Below are positions 16,440-25,790 of a stretch of DNA of 64,000 nucleotides, piece after piece. The notes under the pieces are model-generated. The model was not told the DNA's origin and did no database searches. It saw nothing but the letters and a program-made list of their open reading frames with translations. Source of the stretch: Rhizobiaceae bacterium (GTDB lineage: Bacteria > Pseudomonadota > Alphaproteobacteria > Rhizobiales > Rhizobiaceae); contig JAHBYW010000001.1 in assembly GCA_019635755.1 (NCBI GenBank), positions 558,001-622,000 of the forward strand. The letters are read 5' to 3'. The number at the start of each line of letters is the position of its first letter. The stretch's first letter is position 1. Both the position numbers and the translations under genes were made by a program.

Positions 16440-18863
16440 CTACTGCACCACCCTCAGATGTCTAAGCGGCCTTCCTGGCGTCATCGACTGGGCCGCCTGC
16501 AGGATCGCCTCTATCCCGATGTCGTGCGCGCGGTAAAGGTCGGCGATCGTGCCGGATTGTCCGAAATGTTCGACGCCGAGCGATCGGGTTCGATTTCCGC
16601 TCACCGACCCAAGCCAGGCGAGGGTCGCGGGATGACCGTCAATGACGGTCACGATGACGCAGTTGGAAGGCACCAGGTCCAGCAGCCGCTCGATATGGCT
16701 TCGGGCGTGACCGAGACCGCGCTCGCGAGCTCGTTGCGCGGCAGTCCACCCGGCATTCAGCCTATCAGCCGACGTAACTGCAAGGAGCCCAACTTCGGGT
16801 CGGTCCTCAGCCATCAGGCCAACGGCCGAGATCGCCTCGGGAGCCACGGCGCCTTGATAAGCGACGACGACCTGTGCGTTCGGACCGGGACGCCGCATCC
16901 AGTAGGCGCCGTCCACGATGTCGCGTTCGAGGTCGTATGTCATGGCACGGAGCGGCTGCACGACTGGCCGGGTCGAGAGCCTCAGATAGATCGAACCGCC
17001 AGTCTGGTCCCGCAGCCACGTTCGCTCGTCGGGATCTCCCTCCCCGTCGCGTTGCATATAGTCGAAGCCGAACCGCATGATGACGGCGAGCTCATCGAGG
17101 AATGCGGGCTCGAAAGCTGCGAGGCCGTCCTGCGCCATGCCGACTAGGGGCGTTCCGATCGATTGGTGCGCACCGCCCTCGGGTGCCAGCGTCACGCCGG
17201 AGGGCGTTGCCACCAGCATGAAGCGCGCATCTTGGTAGCAGGCATAGTTGAGCTGGTCCGCGCCGCGATAAATGAATGGGTCATAGACAGTTCCGATCGG
17301 CAGCAGCCGTACGCCGTTGATGGAATGCGACAGGCCGAGCGCCGACAGGAGCAGGAAGAGGTTGGATTCGGCAATGCCGAGTTCGATATGCTGCCCTTTT
17401 GGCGAGAAGGACCAGTTATAGGTCGAAGGAATGCGCTCGGCCTTGAATGTGTCCGCGAGGCTGTCGCGGGCAAACAGGCCGCGGCGATTGACCCACGGCC
17501 CGAGATTGGTGGAAACGGTCACGTCGGGCGCAGTCGTGACAATACGGTTAGCCAAAAGGCCCTCATCACGAGCGATCTCGTTGAGGATCTGTCCAAAGCC
17601 CATCTGGGTAGAGATCTGCTTTCCGGCGGCATCGGGAATGGGCAGTCTGTCGGGAATGGGAACCTGCTCGTCAGTAAGCCTGCGCCTGCCGCTGGCGAAG
17701 AAGGGAACTCGCTGGATGAAGCGTTCAAGTGTTTCTGCCGGAAGGCTAGATCCCTCCCACTTCTCCCATTCCCGTCCCTCCCTTACGCCCATAGCCGTTC
17801 GGAAGACGTCCATCTGGGCGGGGGTCATCAGGCCGGCGTGATTGTCCTTGTGTCCGGCGAGCGGCAGCGCCTGACCCTTGTTCGTGTAGCAGATGAAGAG
17901 CGTTGGCCTGTCGTGCCGAGAAGCCGCATCAAAAGCCCCGAGCAAGGTCGGCAGGTCGTGGCCTCCGAGATTTGCCATCAGCGCCGAGAGTTCCTCGTCC
18001 GAACGGCGCTCGATCAGCGCAGATACCGCACCCTGATCACCTATCTCATCCATTAGTCGCCGGCGCCAGGCCCCGCCGCCCTGGAACGTCAGGGCTGAAT
18101 AGAGCTGGTTCGGACAGCTCTCGATCCATTGACGTAATTTGGTGCCGCCTGGCTCCGCAAAGGCTGCTTCCTGCAGTCGACCGTGTCGTAGAACGACGAC
18201 GTCCCAGTCGAAGCTCCTAAACATCTGCTCGAACTTAGTCCAAAGCCCTTCTCGAACTACCGCGTCCAGCGACTGCCGATTGTAGTCGACGATCCACCAG
18301 CAGTTCCTAAGTCCCTGCTTCCAACCTTCAATCAATGCCTCATAAATGTTGCCTTCATCCATCTCCGCATCGCCGACGAGAGCGATCATACGCCCCTCCT
18401 GGCGACGTGACATCAAGCCGTGGTCCTTGACGTAATCTTGAACCAAAGAAGAAAAGAGCGTCTGCGCAACGCCGAGCCCAACGGAGCCGGTCGAGAAGTC
18501 CACGTCGTCGACGTCCTTTGTGCGCGACGGGTAGCTTTGAGCGCCCTTGTAGGCGCGAAATGCTTCCAGCTTCTCGCGCGTCTGGTTGTCGGCAAGATAC
18601 TGTATCGCATGGAATATTGGAGAGGCGTGCGGCTTGACGGCCACCCGGTCTTCGGGCCTCAAAGCGCCGAAATATAGTGCGGTCATGATCGTGCAGAGAG
18701 ACGCGGACGACGCCTGATGACCGCCGACCTTGACGTCTCCGTCATCAGCCGCGCGAACGTGATTGGCGTGATGGATCATCCAGGATGACAACCATAGAAT
18801 CCGTCGCTCTATGGCAATAAGGGCATCTTTCTCGTCTGATATTCTCTGCGCCATGCTATTCAC
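16440..18863 (-). CDS. AceE/MdeB-like thiamine-diphosphate 2-oxoacid dehydrogenase E1
   Basis: An 807-residue transketolase-superfamily enzyme of the homodimeric pyruvate dehydrogenase E1 (AceE) type. The thiamine-diphosphate motif is GDAEMDEGN ... WWIVDYNRQSLD (about residues 165-200). AceE-like segments include GGHQASSASLCTIMTALYFG, STGSVGLGVAQTLFSS and GQHIELGIAESN. It is slightly shorter than E. coli AceE (887 aa) and resembles the lone E1 MdeB, which acts on 2-oxobutyrate. No E2 or E3 gene is nearby. It ends the operon with the ABC permeases, so it probably consumes a 2-oxoacid such as pyruvate made by the pathway; the substrate is inferred. Confidence 0.8.
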   Translation of the reverse strand: MNSMAQRISDEKDALIAIERRILWLSSWMIHHANHVRAADDGDVKVGGHQASSASLCTIMTALYFGALRPEDRVAVKPHASPIFHAIQYLADNQTREKLEAFRAYKGAQSYPSRTKDVDDVDFSTGSVGLGVAQTLFSSLVQDYVKDHGLMSRRQEGRMIALVGDAEMDEGNIYEALIEGWKQGLRNCWWIVDYNRQSLDAVVREGLWTKFEQMFRSFDWDVVVLRHGRLQEAAFAEPGGTKLRQWIESCPNQLYSALTFQGGGAWRRRLMDEIGDQGAVSALIERRSDEELSALMANLGGHDLPTLLGAFDAASRHDRPTLFICYTNKGQALPLAGHKDNHAGLMTPAQMDVFRTAMGVREGREWEKWEGSSLPAETLERFIQRVPFFASGRRRLTDEQVPIPDRLPIPDAAGKQISTQMGFGQILNEIARDEGLLANRIVTTAPDVTVSTNLGPWVNRRGLFARDSLADTFKAERIPSTYNWSFSPKGQHIELGIAESNLFLLLSALGLSHSINGVRLLPIGTVYDPFIYRGADQLNYACYQDARFMLVATPSGVTLAPEGGAHQSIGTPLVGMAQDGLAAFEPAFLDELAVIMRFGFDYMQRDGEGDPDERTWLRDQTGGSIYLRLSTRPVVQPLRAMTYDLERDIVDGAYWMRRPGPNAQVVVAYQGAVAPEAISAVGLMAEDRPEVGLLAVTSADRLNAGWTAAQRARERGLGHARSHIERLLDLVPSNCVIVTVIDGHPATLAWLGSVSGNRTRSLGVEHFGQSGTIADLYRAHDIGIEAILQAAQSMTPGRPLRHLRVVQ

Positions 18864-18892
18864 GCATCAAGTCTCACATTATCTTCTGGGTT

Positions 18893-19672
18893 TCAGCCTT
18901 CTGCCGGCCAGACAATGAGCTTTCTGGCGGCTAGGCGCAGGAGTTGATCGGCAAGAAATGCAGACAGCCCGATGGCGATCATCATCCCGACGATAGCAGT
19001 GACATCGGACTCTGCGGCGAAGTTGAGGTACATTAGATAGCCTATTCCCGGCGGTGCCGTGGTAGATTGCCCAGTGGCTAGCTCTGCCGCGATAACTGCC
19101 GCCCACGCCATCCCGACACCCAGTCGCAGTCCTACCAGCATAAGTGGAAGGGAACCGGGCACGACCACCCGCAAGAAGATTGTGACCTGGGAGGCTCCGA
19201 GCACGCGAGCGGCGGTCACAAGCGAGGAACGTATCCGTCTGACTCCAGCGAGTGTGTTCGTCAGGATCGGAAAAAAGGCAGCATAGGCCGTGATCATGAC
19301 GGCAGCCCCACCGCCGGTGCCGAACCACAGGATTGCCATGGGAATCCATGCAAACGGCGCGATGGGTCTCAGCAAATTGATCACAGGCTCCAGCCAAGAG
19401 GCGGCAGAGGGCCAGTTTCCAGCGATCATAGCGACACCGATTCCGGCGATCGCGGCGATGCCGAAGCCTTGAAGAATAGTGATCCAGCTTACCAGAAGTG
19501 CCGAAAGCAACTGACCGTCAGCAATAATCTGACCAAGGCGGATCGCGATATTGAGCGGCGTAGTCGCATCGGGCATCCCGCTTGCAAGCAATTGCCAGAC
19601 CACCAAAGCTGTCCCGAGAATGGCGGACGCGATCGACAGGTCTCGGACATCGGCTTTGCGTTGGATCGTCAT
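18893..19672 (-). CDS. ABC transporter permease, taurine/sulfonate/nitrate type (second permease)
   Basis: A 259-residue inner-membrane permease with about six membrane segments and the BPD_transp_1 fold of the SsuC/TauC group. The EAA-like cytoplasmic loop (TAARVLGASQVTIFLRVVVP) that contacts the ATPase is clear, and RPIAPFAWIPMAILWFGTG is characteristic of the family. It overlaps the upstream permease by 4 bp. Two different permeases in one operon suggest a heterodimeric channel, unlike the usual TauC or SsuC homodimer. Confidence 0.9.
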   Translation of the reverse strand: MTIQRKADVRDLSIASAILGTALVVWQLLASGMPDATTPLNIAIRLGQIIADGQLLSALLVSWITILQGFGIAAIAGIGVAMIAGNWPSAASWLEPVINLLRPIAPFAWIPMAILWFGTGGGAAVMITAYAAFFPILTNTLAGVRRIRSSLVTAARVLGASQVTIFLRVVVPGSLPLMLVGLRLGVGMAWAAVIAAELATGQSTTAPPGIGYLMYLNFAAESDVTAIVGMMIAIGLSAFLADQLLRLAARKLIVWPAEG

Positions 19673-20535
19673 CGTGCTTTACCCCCAAGCCTTCCCGCCT
19701 CCGACCAAGGCGCCAAGGTTTGAACGGCCAATCTCAGCAGCGCATCCAGCGCATAGCCGACCACACCGACCCAGAATATCCAAGCGAGCATGGCGGGGGT
19801 CTGTTGAACAAGCCGCATATACTGGATCGAGAAACCCAGGCCGTTCGGAGCGCCCAGGAGCTCGGCGGCAATGATCGACATCCATGCCAGGCCGAGGGCA
19901 ATTCGCGCACCCGTCAGAACATAGGGTATGGAGAATGGCAGCACGACGGTGAGAAAAATGCGCACCCGCCCAGCACCCAATGTTCGCGCAACCAGAATAA
20001 GTCGTTTGTCGATATCCAGGAGCGAAGCATGGGCGTTCAGGATGAAAGGAAAGACCGCTCCGTAGAAGATGATGAAGATGGGCAGCTCCTCGCCGACGCC
20101 GAACCAAACGATAGCGATCGGTATCCACGCAATACCTGAGATGGGGCGGATCGAATTCACGACGAACCCTACGGTCAAGTCGACAATCCGCCAGTTTGCC
20201 ATCGCGAAACCGACGGGAATGCCGACGATTGCCGCGAATGTGTACGCGATTGCGAGCCTTTGCAGGCTCACCAGCGTTTCCTCCAGAAGTTGTCCGGAGA
20301 CGAGCAATCTCCACCAGTTATCCAGGACCGTGAAGGGGCTGGGCAGCAGAAGTGGATTGCCTGCCAATATGCCGACGAGCCACCAAAGGAGCATTGCGGC
20401 CAGCAATGATCTGAGAACCGTCAAGGCGCGGTGCACTCCGTCGAAGCCGATAAACACACCGGCCCAACGCGAGCGTTTCAGGTCGACAGCTTGCAATGCC
20501 ACTACAGGTTCCTGATCGCTATTGCCGGGTCGCAT
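19669..20535 (-). CDS. ABC transporter permease, taurine/sulfonate/nitrate type (first permease)
   Basis: A 288-residue paralogue of the neighbouring permease. Shared motifs are RPISGIAWIPIAIVWFGVG and the EAA-like loop VARTLGAGRVRIFLTVVLP. A longer N-terminal cytoplasmic extension (about 35 residues) precedes the first membrane segment. It overlaps the ATPase gene by 17 bp upstream and the second permease by 4 bp downstream, consistent with tight coupling. With the ATPase and the binding protein encoded at 25.8-27.0 kb it should form a complete importer. Confidence 0.9.
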   Translation of the reverse strand: MRPGNSDQEPVVALQAVDLKRSRWAGVFIGFDGVHRALTVLRSLLAAMLLWWLVGILAGNPLLLPSPFTVLDNWWRLLVSGQLLEETLVSLQRLAIAYTFAAIVGIPVGFAMANWRIVDLTVGFVVNSIRPISGIAWIPIAIVWFGVGEELPIFIIFYGAVFPFILNAHASLLDIDKRLILVARTLGAGRVRIFLTVVLPFSIPYVLTGARIALGLAWMSIIAAELLGAPNGLGFSIQYMRLVQQTPAMLAWIFWVGVVGYALDALLRLAVQTLAPWSEAGRLGGKAR

Positions 20536-21337
20536 CGGCGGCCTGGTCGTGAAGAAGGTCCCATATCGACTCCGTCAACTCCACGAAGTCGCGCGTACGT
20601 CGCGCTTCACGGCGAGGGCGCTTCAGCGTGCATGGGATGTCCGCGATGATACGGCCGGGACGTCGCCCCATCACCAATATCCTGTCGGCCAGGAACACGG
20701 CTTCGTCGATCGCATGCGTCACGAACAAGACAGTCTTCCGCTCGCTTGCGGGACGGCTTTCTCCCCAGATCTCCAGCAGTTCTTCCTGAAGGATGCTGCG
20801 TGTCTGGGCATCCACCGCCGCCAGAGGCTCATCCATCAGAAGGACCACGGGATCGTTGGCGAGCATCCGCGCCAAAGCACAGCGTTGCTGCATGCCTCCG
20901 GAAAGTTCGTGAGGGTAGCGTTCTTCGAACCCAGATAGCCCAACGCGGGCGATCTGGCGCTTGCTCAGGTCGCCCACTTTGGCCCGCGGCAGGCCTCTGG
21001 ACCTAGGGCCGAACTCAATATTCCCGCGAACAGTCATCCACGGGAACAGATGATACTGTTGAAACATGACACCCAGCCGCGGGTCGGGACCGAGTATTCG
21101 CGAACCTGATAGGGACGCTAGTCCCGAGCTCGGGAAGTCGATGCCTGCTATTATGTTGAGAAGTGTGGACTTGCCGCATCCGCTCGGACCGACGATCGCG
21201 CAGAACTGTCCTTCCGGGACCGTGAACGAAACGTCCCTCAAGGCGACTAGTTCGGCTGCGCGCCCGCCTTCCCCATAGAGTTTCTGAATGTTTTCGATTG
21301 TCAGCAACGCTTCCGTTGCGGTGTTTTCAGTCGTCAT
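20519..21337 (-). CDS. ABC transporter ATP-binding protein (TauB/SsuB family)
   Basis: Cytoplasmic ATPase of the importer, 272 residues. Walker A GPSGCGKST is at 50-58; the signature LSGGMQQRCALARML and Walker B VVLLMDEPLAAVDAQTR follow, then the switch His (VLFVTHAIDEAVFLADRI). All are intact and of the nitrate/sulfonate/taurine class. It overlaps the first permease by 17 bp. The gene upstream is the dienelactone-hydrolase-like gene, with a GntR-type operator before it. Confidence 0.93.
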   Translation of the reverse strand: MTTENTATEALLTIENIQKLYGEGGRAAELVALRDVSFTVPEGQFCAIVGPSGCGKSTLLNIIAGIDFPSSGLASLSGSRILGPDPRLGVMFQQYHLFPWMTVRGNIEFGPRSRGLPRAKVGDLSKRQIARVGLSGFEERYPHELSGGMQQRCALARMLANDPVVLLMDEPLAAVDAQTRSILQEELLEIWGESRPASERKTVLFVTHAIDEAVFLADRILVMGRRPGRIIADIPCTLKRPRREARRTRDFVELTESIWDLLHDQAADATRQ

Positions 21338-21403
21338 ATGCTGCCCGTCCGTTTCAGATCACAGCCCTCAGTGCGGGCTCCCCGTGCTTGCGATTTCTAG
21401 CCA

Positions 21404-22147
21404 TCAGGACGGGGCCGTTTTATTCAAAAGGCCGAGGAGGGCAAAACACCTCTGCCATGAACGTTCTGCTGCCTCTCGATGATAGTGCGGACGCTCCTCG
21501 AACATGTAGCCATGTTCGGCGCCTGCATGGACCTCGACCTGGATATCCGCACCGGAATTCTGGATCATGGTGAGCACCGCAGCTACTTCGCTTGACGGAA
21601 CGAGATGGTCCAACGCGCCGAAGCCAAAATACCCGGTCGCTCGGATGTTCGGGATGAGGAGATGCGGCGACTGTGCCGAATCCGTAACAAGCCGACCGCC
21701 GTGCAGAGAGGCCACGGCGCCGATCTCATCCGGATAAGTTGCCGCAGCGGCCAGTGCATGTCGTCCCCCCATGCAGAATCCCACGACGCCCATTGGGAGC
21801 TTCGACACGTCCGGACGCATTCGCGAAGCAGCGATCAGGGCGCCGGTGTCACTGGCAACGCGCGCCAGCGTTAAATCCTTCCCCAGTCGCACCATTTCGG
21901 CTGACAGACTTCCAGTTGCCGCCGCCCATGCATCGAACGACGGTCCACCGTCGCGATAGTAGAGGTTGGGCAGCGCGACAACGAAACCCGCGGCGGAGAA
22001 CCGGCGCGCCATCCGCCTCAGCTCTTCGCGTATGCCGGGGCCGTCCATGTACAGGATGACGGCTGGAAACCGTCCTTCTTGGTCCGGAGCAATAAAGAAT
22101 GTCGGCATTACGCCGTCCGGAGTGGTAACATCCGTTTGCTCCTCCAC
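21404..22147 (-). CDS. Dienelactone-hydrolase-family alpha/beta hydrolase
   Basis: About 247 residues with an alpha/beta-hydrolase fold. The nucleophile motif GFCMGG carries the DLH-type catalytic Cys rather than Ser, the acid lies near FGALDHLVP, and the His is in AEHGYMF. DLH enzymes open lactones, so a lactonase step for a sugar lactone is plausible, though unproven. I place the start at a GTG (22147) because a strong purine-rich Shine-Dalgarno (GGAGGGAGAGGAAGG) sits directly upstream. The in-frame ATG at 22186 lies inside the operator palindrome. It is the first gene of the operon that continues with the ABC genes. Confidence 0.78.
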   Translation of the reverse strand: MEEQTDVTTPDGVMPTFFIAPDQEGRFPAVILYMDGPGIREELRRMARRFSAAGFVVALPNLYYRDGGPSFDAWAAATGSLSAEMVRLGKDLTLARVASDTGALIAASRMRPDVSKLPMGVVGFCMGGRHALAAAATYPDEIGAVASLHGGRLVTDSAQSPHLLIPNIRATGYFGFGALDHLVPSSEVAAVLTMIQNSGADIQVEVHAGAEHGYMFEERPHYHREAAERSWQRCFALLGLLNKTAPS

Positions 22148-22180
22148 CCTTCCTCTCCCTCCAAGGTATGCATTGTCATA

Positions 22181-22190
22181 TGGCATACCA
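22181..22190. promoter_or_regulatory. TGGCATACCA operator before the hydrolase/ABC operon
   Basis: TGGCATACCA, one mismatch from the perfect palindrome TGGTATACCA, lies about 35 bp upstream of the preferred GTG start of the hydrolase gene. The same 10-mer recurs at 33214 and 34121, and a perfect palindrome at 22261. GntR proteins of the FCD class such as UxuR/ExuR recognise TTGGTATACCAA-type sites, so the GntR regulator encoded at 33330 is the likely binder. Confidence 0.65.
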
Positions 22191-22260
22191 TTGAGGGAGA
22201 GGAAGGTCAATGCAAGTGCCGGAAAAGCGAACGGACTGCGCATTGCATCCCATCTAGGTA

Positions 22261-22270
22261 TGGTATACCA
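22261..22270. promoter_or_regulatory. TGGTATACCA operator before the SDR gene
   Basis: A perfect 10-bp palindrome TGGTATACCA located 28 bp upstream of the SDR start codon in the divergent intergenic region. It is the most symmetric member of the repeated operator family in the cargo region. Confidence 0.65.
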
Positions 22271-22297
22271 TCATACGATCTTATGTGAGCGGGAGGA

Positions 22298-23056
22298 ATG
22301 ATGCGTCTGTCGGGTAAAGTCGCTCTCGTCACGGGCGGTGCGAGAGGACTTGGTGCCGAGCAAGCTCGGGGCCTCGCGCTAGAAGGGGCAAAGGTGGTGC
22401 TTGCGGACATTCTCGACCAGGAGGGCCGCGCCACGGAACTGGAGATTCGCGGGAAGGGCGGCGAGGCGCAATACCTGCGATTGGATGTGACGTCGGAGGA
22501 TCAGTGGAAATCCGTGCTCGACCGTACCGCCGAACTGTTCGGATCTGTCAATATCCTCGTCAATAATGCCGGTCTCGTCATTCCTCGCGTGCCGATCGAA
22601 GATCGCTCGCTTGAGGATTGGGGACGCATTTTGGCGGTCAACGCCACCGGAATCTTCCTCGGCATCAAGCACGCCATACCGCATATGCGCCGCGTCGGCG
22701 GCGGCTCGATCGTCAACATCGCCTCCATCGCCGCCTTGGGACAGTACAGCCTCCAGGAGGTCTCTTACGCCGCCAGCAAGGGGGCCGTCCGTGCGCTGAC
22801 CAAGGTTGCGGCAAGCCAGTATGCGCGCGAAGGGATTCGCTGCAATTCGATCTATCCGGGCCCCATGGACACGGGCATGCTGCGCACCTTCATACCGAAC
22901 GAGGAAAAGCTCGCGGCACGATTGTCTCGCGTGCCGATGGGGCGACTTGGCAATGCGGCGGAGGTGGTCGCCGCCGTTATCTACCTGTCATCGGACGAGT
23001 CTGCCTTCACAACGGGATGCGATCTCGTGGTGGACGGGGGGGCGCTGACCCAGTAG
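22298..23056 (+). CDS. Short-chain dehydrogenase/reductase
   Basis: 252-residue SDR. The cofactor motif VTGGARGLG (about 11-19), NNAG near 89 and the catalytic Ser and Tyr/Lys (YAASKG) are present. The start (ATGATG at 22298) follows a clear GGGAGGA. The acidic residue after the second beta strand (VLADILD) suggests NAD rather than NADP. It is divergent from the hydrolase/ABC operon and has the perfect operator palindrome in its promoter. It probably oxidises the sugar or a sugar-acid hydroxyl in the pathway; the exact step is not decidable from sequence. Confidence 0.88.
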   Translation: MMRLSGKVALVTGGARGLGAEQARGLALEGAKVVLADILDQEGRATELEIRGKGGEAQYLRLDVTSEDQWKSVLDRTAELFGSVNILVNNAGLVIPRVPIEDRSLEDWGRILAVNATGIFLGIKHAIPHMRRVGGGSIVNIASIAALGQYSLQEVSYAASKGAVRALTKVAASQYAREGIRCNSIYPGPMDTGMLRTFIPNEEKLAARLSRVPMGRLGNAAEVVAAVIYLSSDESAFTTGCDLVVDGGALTQ

Positions 23057-23150
23057 GCGATCAACGTTCGATCGCAGAGTTGTTCATGAGCGACGGATGA
23101 TGCTGGCCTGTGCGCTGGCACAATTCTCCTGCTGCGTATAGCTTTCTTTC

Positions 23151-24161
23151 ATGGATCTAGGCCAGCTACGGTTCTTTGTTTGCGTCGCGGAGAGACTGAA
23201 TCTCAGTCATGCCGCCGACGTTCTCGGCGTATCGCAGCCGGCGCTTTCGAGCAGCATGGGCCGCCTTCAGAAAGAACTAGGGGCCAGATTGTACTATCGT
23301 CGCGGGCGCGGTATCGCGCTCACCGAAAGTGGCCACGCACTCCTGCGGCATGCCAGAAGCATCGAGCAGCACCTTCACGATGCGCTGGGCGAGGTGGAGG
23401 CCATCTCGCAGGGCAACTTGAGTCATGTTCGGATTGGCGCCGGACCCGCGTGGTTGAACCACGTTCTGCCGTCGGCGATGGCCGCAATGATTGCATCCCA
23501 TCCGCGAGTACGCTTCACTGCCGAGGTCGGGTTTCCCGATCAGCTGATCAAGCGGCTGCGCGTCGGCGAGCTTGATGTGGTTCTGGCGGGCTTCCCGGAA
23601 AGTAGGCTGGATCCAGATCTCAGGTTTCTGTCGTTGGCCAGCGATCGAATCCTGGTCGTGGGCCGGGCAGGCCATCCTCTAAGCAAGAATCCTCTTCGTT
23701 CGATCCAGGACTATGCCCGGTATCAGTGGGTATTGCCGGGGCCGAAAGTTGCAACGCGGCAGCGGGTCGAACAGGTCTTCGCCAAGAACGGGCTCGGGCC
23801 TTTGAACGTGGTTGTCGAAAGCGACTCTCTTTCTCTGATGTTTTCAGTGCTTCGACAGACTGATTGCCTCGGAATGATCACGTCCCAAACCATTCTCCTC
23901 GATGAGGCCCGCCCTCTGGTGGCTATCGACCACGACGAGTTCAGTTTCAGCCGGGAAGCAGGTTTCGTCAGCCTGAGACACGCGGAAATGCCCCCCGCGG
24001 TCAAGAACCTGCTTTCCGAATTGAGAAAGGTCATGGCCGCTAAGGACGATCGCATCGGCGATAGCGGCGACAGGCTCGTGATATCTGGCGCCGGCTACAG
24101 CATGTCGCCCAAAGTGGGAACCGATTTTGGGACAACGACATGCGTAAAAACAAAGAATTAA
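23151..24161 (+). CDS. LysR-family transcriptional regulator of the cargo region
   Basis: 336 residues. The N-terminal helix-turn-helix (LGQLRFFVCVAERLNLSHAA, then VLGVSQPALSSSMGRLQKELGA) and substrate-binding domain are typical. An extra ~40-residue C-terminal tail follows the usual end. It lies 94 bp after the SDR gene on the same strand and ends in a strong terminator hairpin shared with the convergent sulfatase operon. A second regulator beside the GntR protein suggests an additional input, perhaps sulfur status or a pathway intermediate; that is inference. Confidence 0.88.
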   Translation: MDLGQLRFFVCVAERLNLSHAADVLGVSQPALSSSMGRLQKELGARLYYRRGRGIALTESGHALLRHARSIEQHLHDALGEVEAISQGNLSHVRIGAGPAWLNHVLPSAMAAMIASHPRVRFTAEVGFPDQLIKRLRVGELDVVLAGFPESRLDPDLRFLSLASDRILVVGRAGHPLSKNPLRSIQDYARYQWVLPGPKVATRQRVEQVFAKNGLGPLNVVVESDSLSLMFSVLRQTDCLGMITSQTILLDEARPLVAIDHDEFSFSREAGFVSLRHAEMPPAVKNLLSELRKVMAAKDDRIGDSGDRLVISGAGYSMSPKVGTDFGTTTCVKTKN

Positions 24162-24200
24162 AGCGCGGCGTCTGAATCCGTTTTGTTGCGCCGCGCTTTA
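24159..24200. terminator. Bidirectional hairpin terminator between lysR and the sulfatase operon
   Basis: Perfect 12-bp arms TAAAGCGCGGCG (24159-24170) and CGCCGCGCTTTA (24189-24200) with an 18-base loop. The left arm overlaps the TAA of the LysR gene and the right arm ends 19 bp before the sulfatase stop on the other strand. Position and symmetry fit a terminator for both convergent units. Confidence 0.75.
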
Positions 24201-24219
24201 GGCGAACGCCGGAAGTGCT

Positions 24220-25674
24220 TTATGAATAGGTTACGGGCTCGCCCGGGGTAGGAGTGTGTCCGAAATCCCCCTTTGTGATGATTGCGGGTTCCCCGCCAAG
24301 TTCCGCGATCCTGGACCTTTGGTCCGAAAATGCCTGGTCCGACACAGCCTTCGGGTCGACGATCGCGAGCAGCTCCTTCTCGAGCGCGGCGCGTATCTGG
24401 GCTGTCGCCGGTTCCGCCGATAGATCGTGCATTTCCTCCGGGTCGGAGACGAGATCGAACAACTGCGGTTGCAGATTGACATAGTAGACGAGTTTCCATC
24501 TGCCTCGCCGGATCATGTAGCTCCCCGACATTGCGCCGACCGCATGATACTCGCTGAAGCCGACGCGATTTTCGTCGGTGCGGCCGAGAAAGTCGAACAG
24601 CGACCGCCCATATCGGGAAGCCGGAACCGGATTTTCCGCACCGAGCGATTCGAGAATGGTCGGATAGAGATCGATCAGAGAGACTTCCGTGGCGTTCGTC
24701 GCCCCCCTGGCTACATCTTGGCCCGACATGATCATGGGAACGCTGACCGACTCCTCGTACATGCAGCATTTTCCCCAGATGCCATGGGCGCCGAGCATCT
24801 CGCCATGGTCGCTGGTGTAGATCACACGCGTGGTGCCAGAGAGCCCCGCGTCGTCAAGTGTTTCCATCAGCAGACCGATATTATGATCCAGGAAACTAAC
24901 CATTCCGTGGTATGCTGTGAGGGCTTTGCGACGACGCTCGTCATCGAAATATTTCCCGTAAGGGATAACCCTCGTCAGGTGGTCTATCCACGGATGCAGC
25001 CTTTCTTGGGGTGCGGTGTTGCCTCCTCGAACGTCTGGGTTCGACGTATAGATGTCGTAGAACTCGGGCGGAGAAATCAGCGGCAGGTGTGGCATAAGGA
25101 ATCCGACGAAGAGCAGCCAGGGCTTTTCGTCGGGCTCGGCGGCGCGAGTCCGAAGCCACTCTGTTGCAGTTGACGTGACATTCCGATCGAATTCGGTGTA
25201 GGTCGACTCGCCAGGCCCCGCATCGAGCGCAAGTTTCTTCGCGCCGCCGCGTTCGTGGTCCAAATGACGCAGGAGCCCCAGACGGTCCCCCACACCATCG
25301 ACGACGTTCATTATGTGGATTTTCTCCAGAAAACCATTGTCGTCGTCGTCCGAGCGGTAGTGCAGCTTGCCGACGGCCGCGACGCGGTGACCTTGCTCCA
25401 ACAGAACATGACCCCACGCGCGGGGCGAGCCTGTATAAGGATGCGCGTTGTCCCATGCCCCGATCTCATGGACATATCTACCGGTGGCCAGGCTGGCGCG
25501 CGCCGGCACACAGATCGGGCACGGGGTCGAAGCGCGCGTAAACCGGGTTCCGCTCCCGGCAAGCCGGTCGAGATTGGGAGTCTGGACAACCGGATGCCCG
25601 GCGGTGCCAAGAAAGTTCGGATTGTGCTGATCGGAAAGGATGACGACAAGATTCTGGGGACGTGGCACGTGCAT
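24220..25674 (-). CDS. Cysteine-type sulfatase (family S1, formylglycine-dependent)
   Basis: Hydrolyses a sulfate ester. The S1 signature CPICVPARASLATGRY carries the C-x-P-x-R motif (Cys55 from this start), whose Cys must be converted to formylglycine. Metal ligands are visible: the N-terminal SDQHN and the late YTSDHGEMLGAHG. About 484 residues. No signal peptide is present, so it should act in the cytoplasm on an imported substrate. The start at 25674 (MHVPRPQNLVVILSDQ) is where family similarity begins; a TTG at 25728 is possible. It closes the operon that also encodes its maturase and the importer's binding protein. The sugar specificity is not evident. Confidence 0.92.
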   Translation of the reverse strand: MHVPRPQNLVVILSDQHNPNFLGTAGHPVVQTPNLDRLAGSGTRFTRASTPCPICVPARASLATGRYVHEIGAWDNAHPYTGSPRAWGHVLLEQGHRVAAVGKLHYRSDDDDNGFLEKIHIMNVVDGVGDRLGLLRHLDHERGGAKKLALDAGPGESTYTEFDRNVTSTATEWLRTRAAEPDEKPWLLFVGFLMPHLPLISPPEFYDIYTSNPDVRGGNTAPQERLHPWIDHLTRVIPYGKYFDDERRRKALTAYHGMVSFLDHNIGLLMETLDDAGLSGTTRVIYTSDHGEMLGAHGIWGKCCMYEESVSVPMIMSGQDVARGATNATEVSLIDLYPTILESLGAENPVPASRYGRSLFDFLGRTDENRVGFSEYHAVGAMSGSYMIRRGRWKLVYYVNLQPQLFDLVSDPEEMHDLSAEPATAQIRAALEKELLAIVDPKAVSDQAFSDQRSRIAELGGEPAIITKGDFGHTPTPGEPVTYS

Positions 25675-25790
25675 GCTTTCGTTGTTGAGGGCGTTAAGCC
25701 CGAGCAACTTGCTGGAGACGCTGTACAAAGAATGGCCGGAGCGCGGTGGGTTCGCTGGAGATCACTCGCCGGGCTCCGGCTCGGGGTCGG

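Noticed and set aside
24220-25674. Sulfatase as choline sulfatase (BetC)
   Set aside because: No bet genes or choline transport genes; the companions are sugar-acid enzymes.
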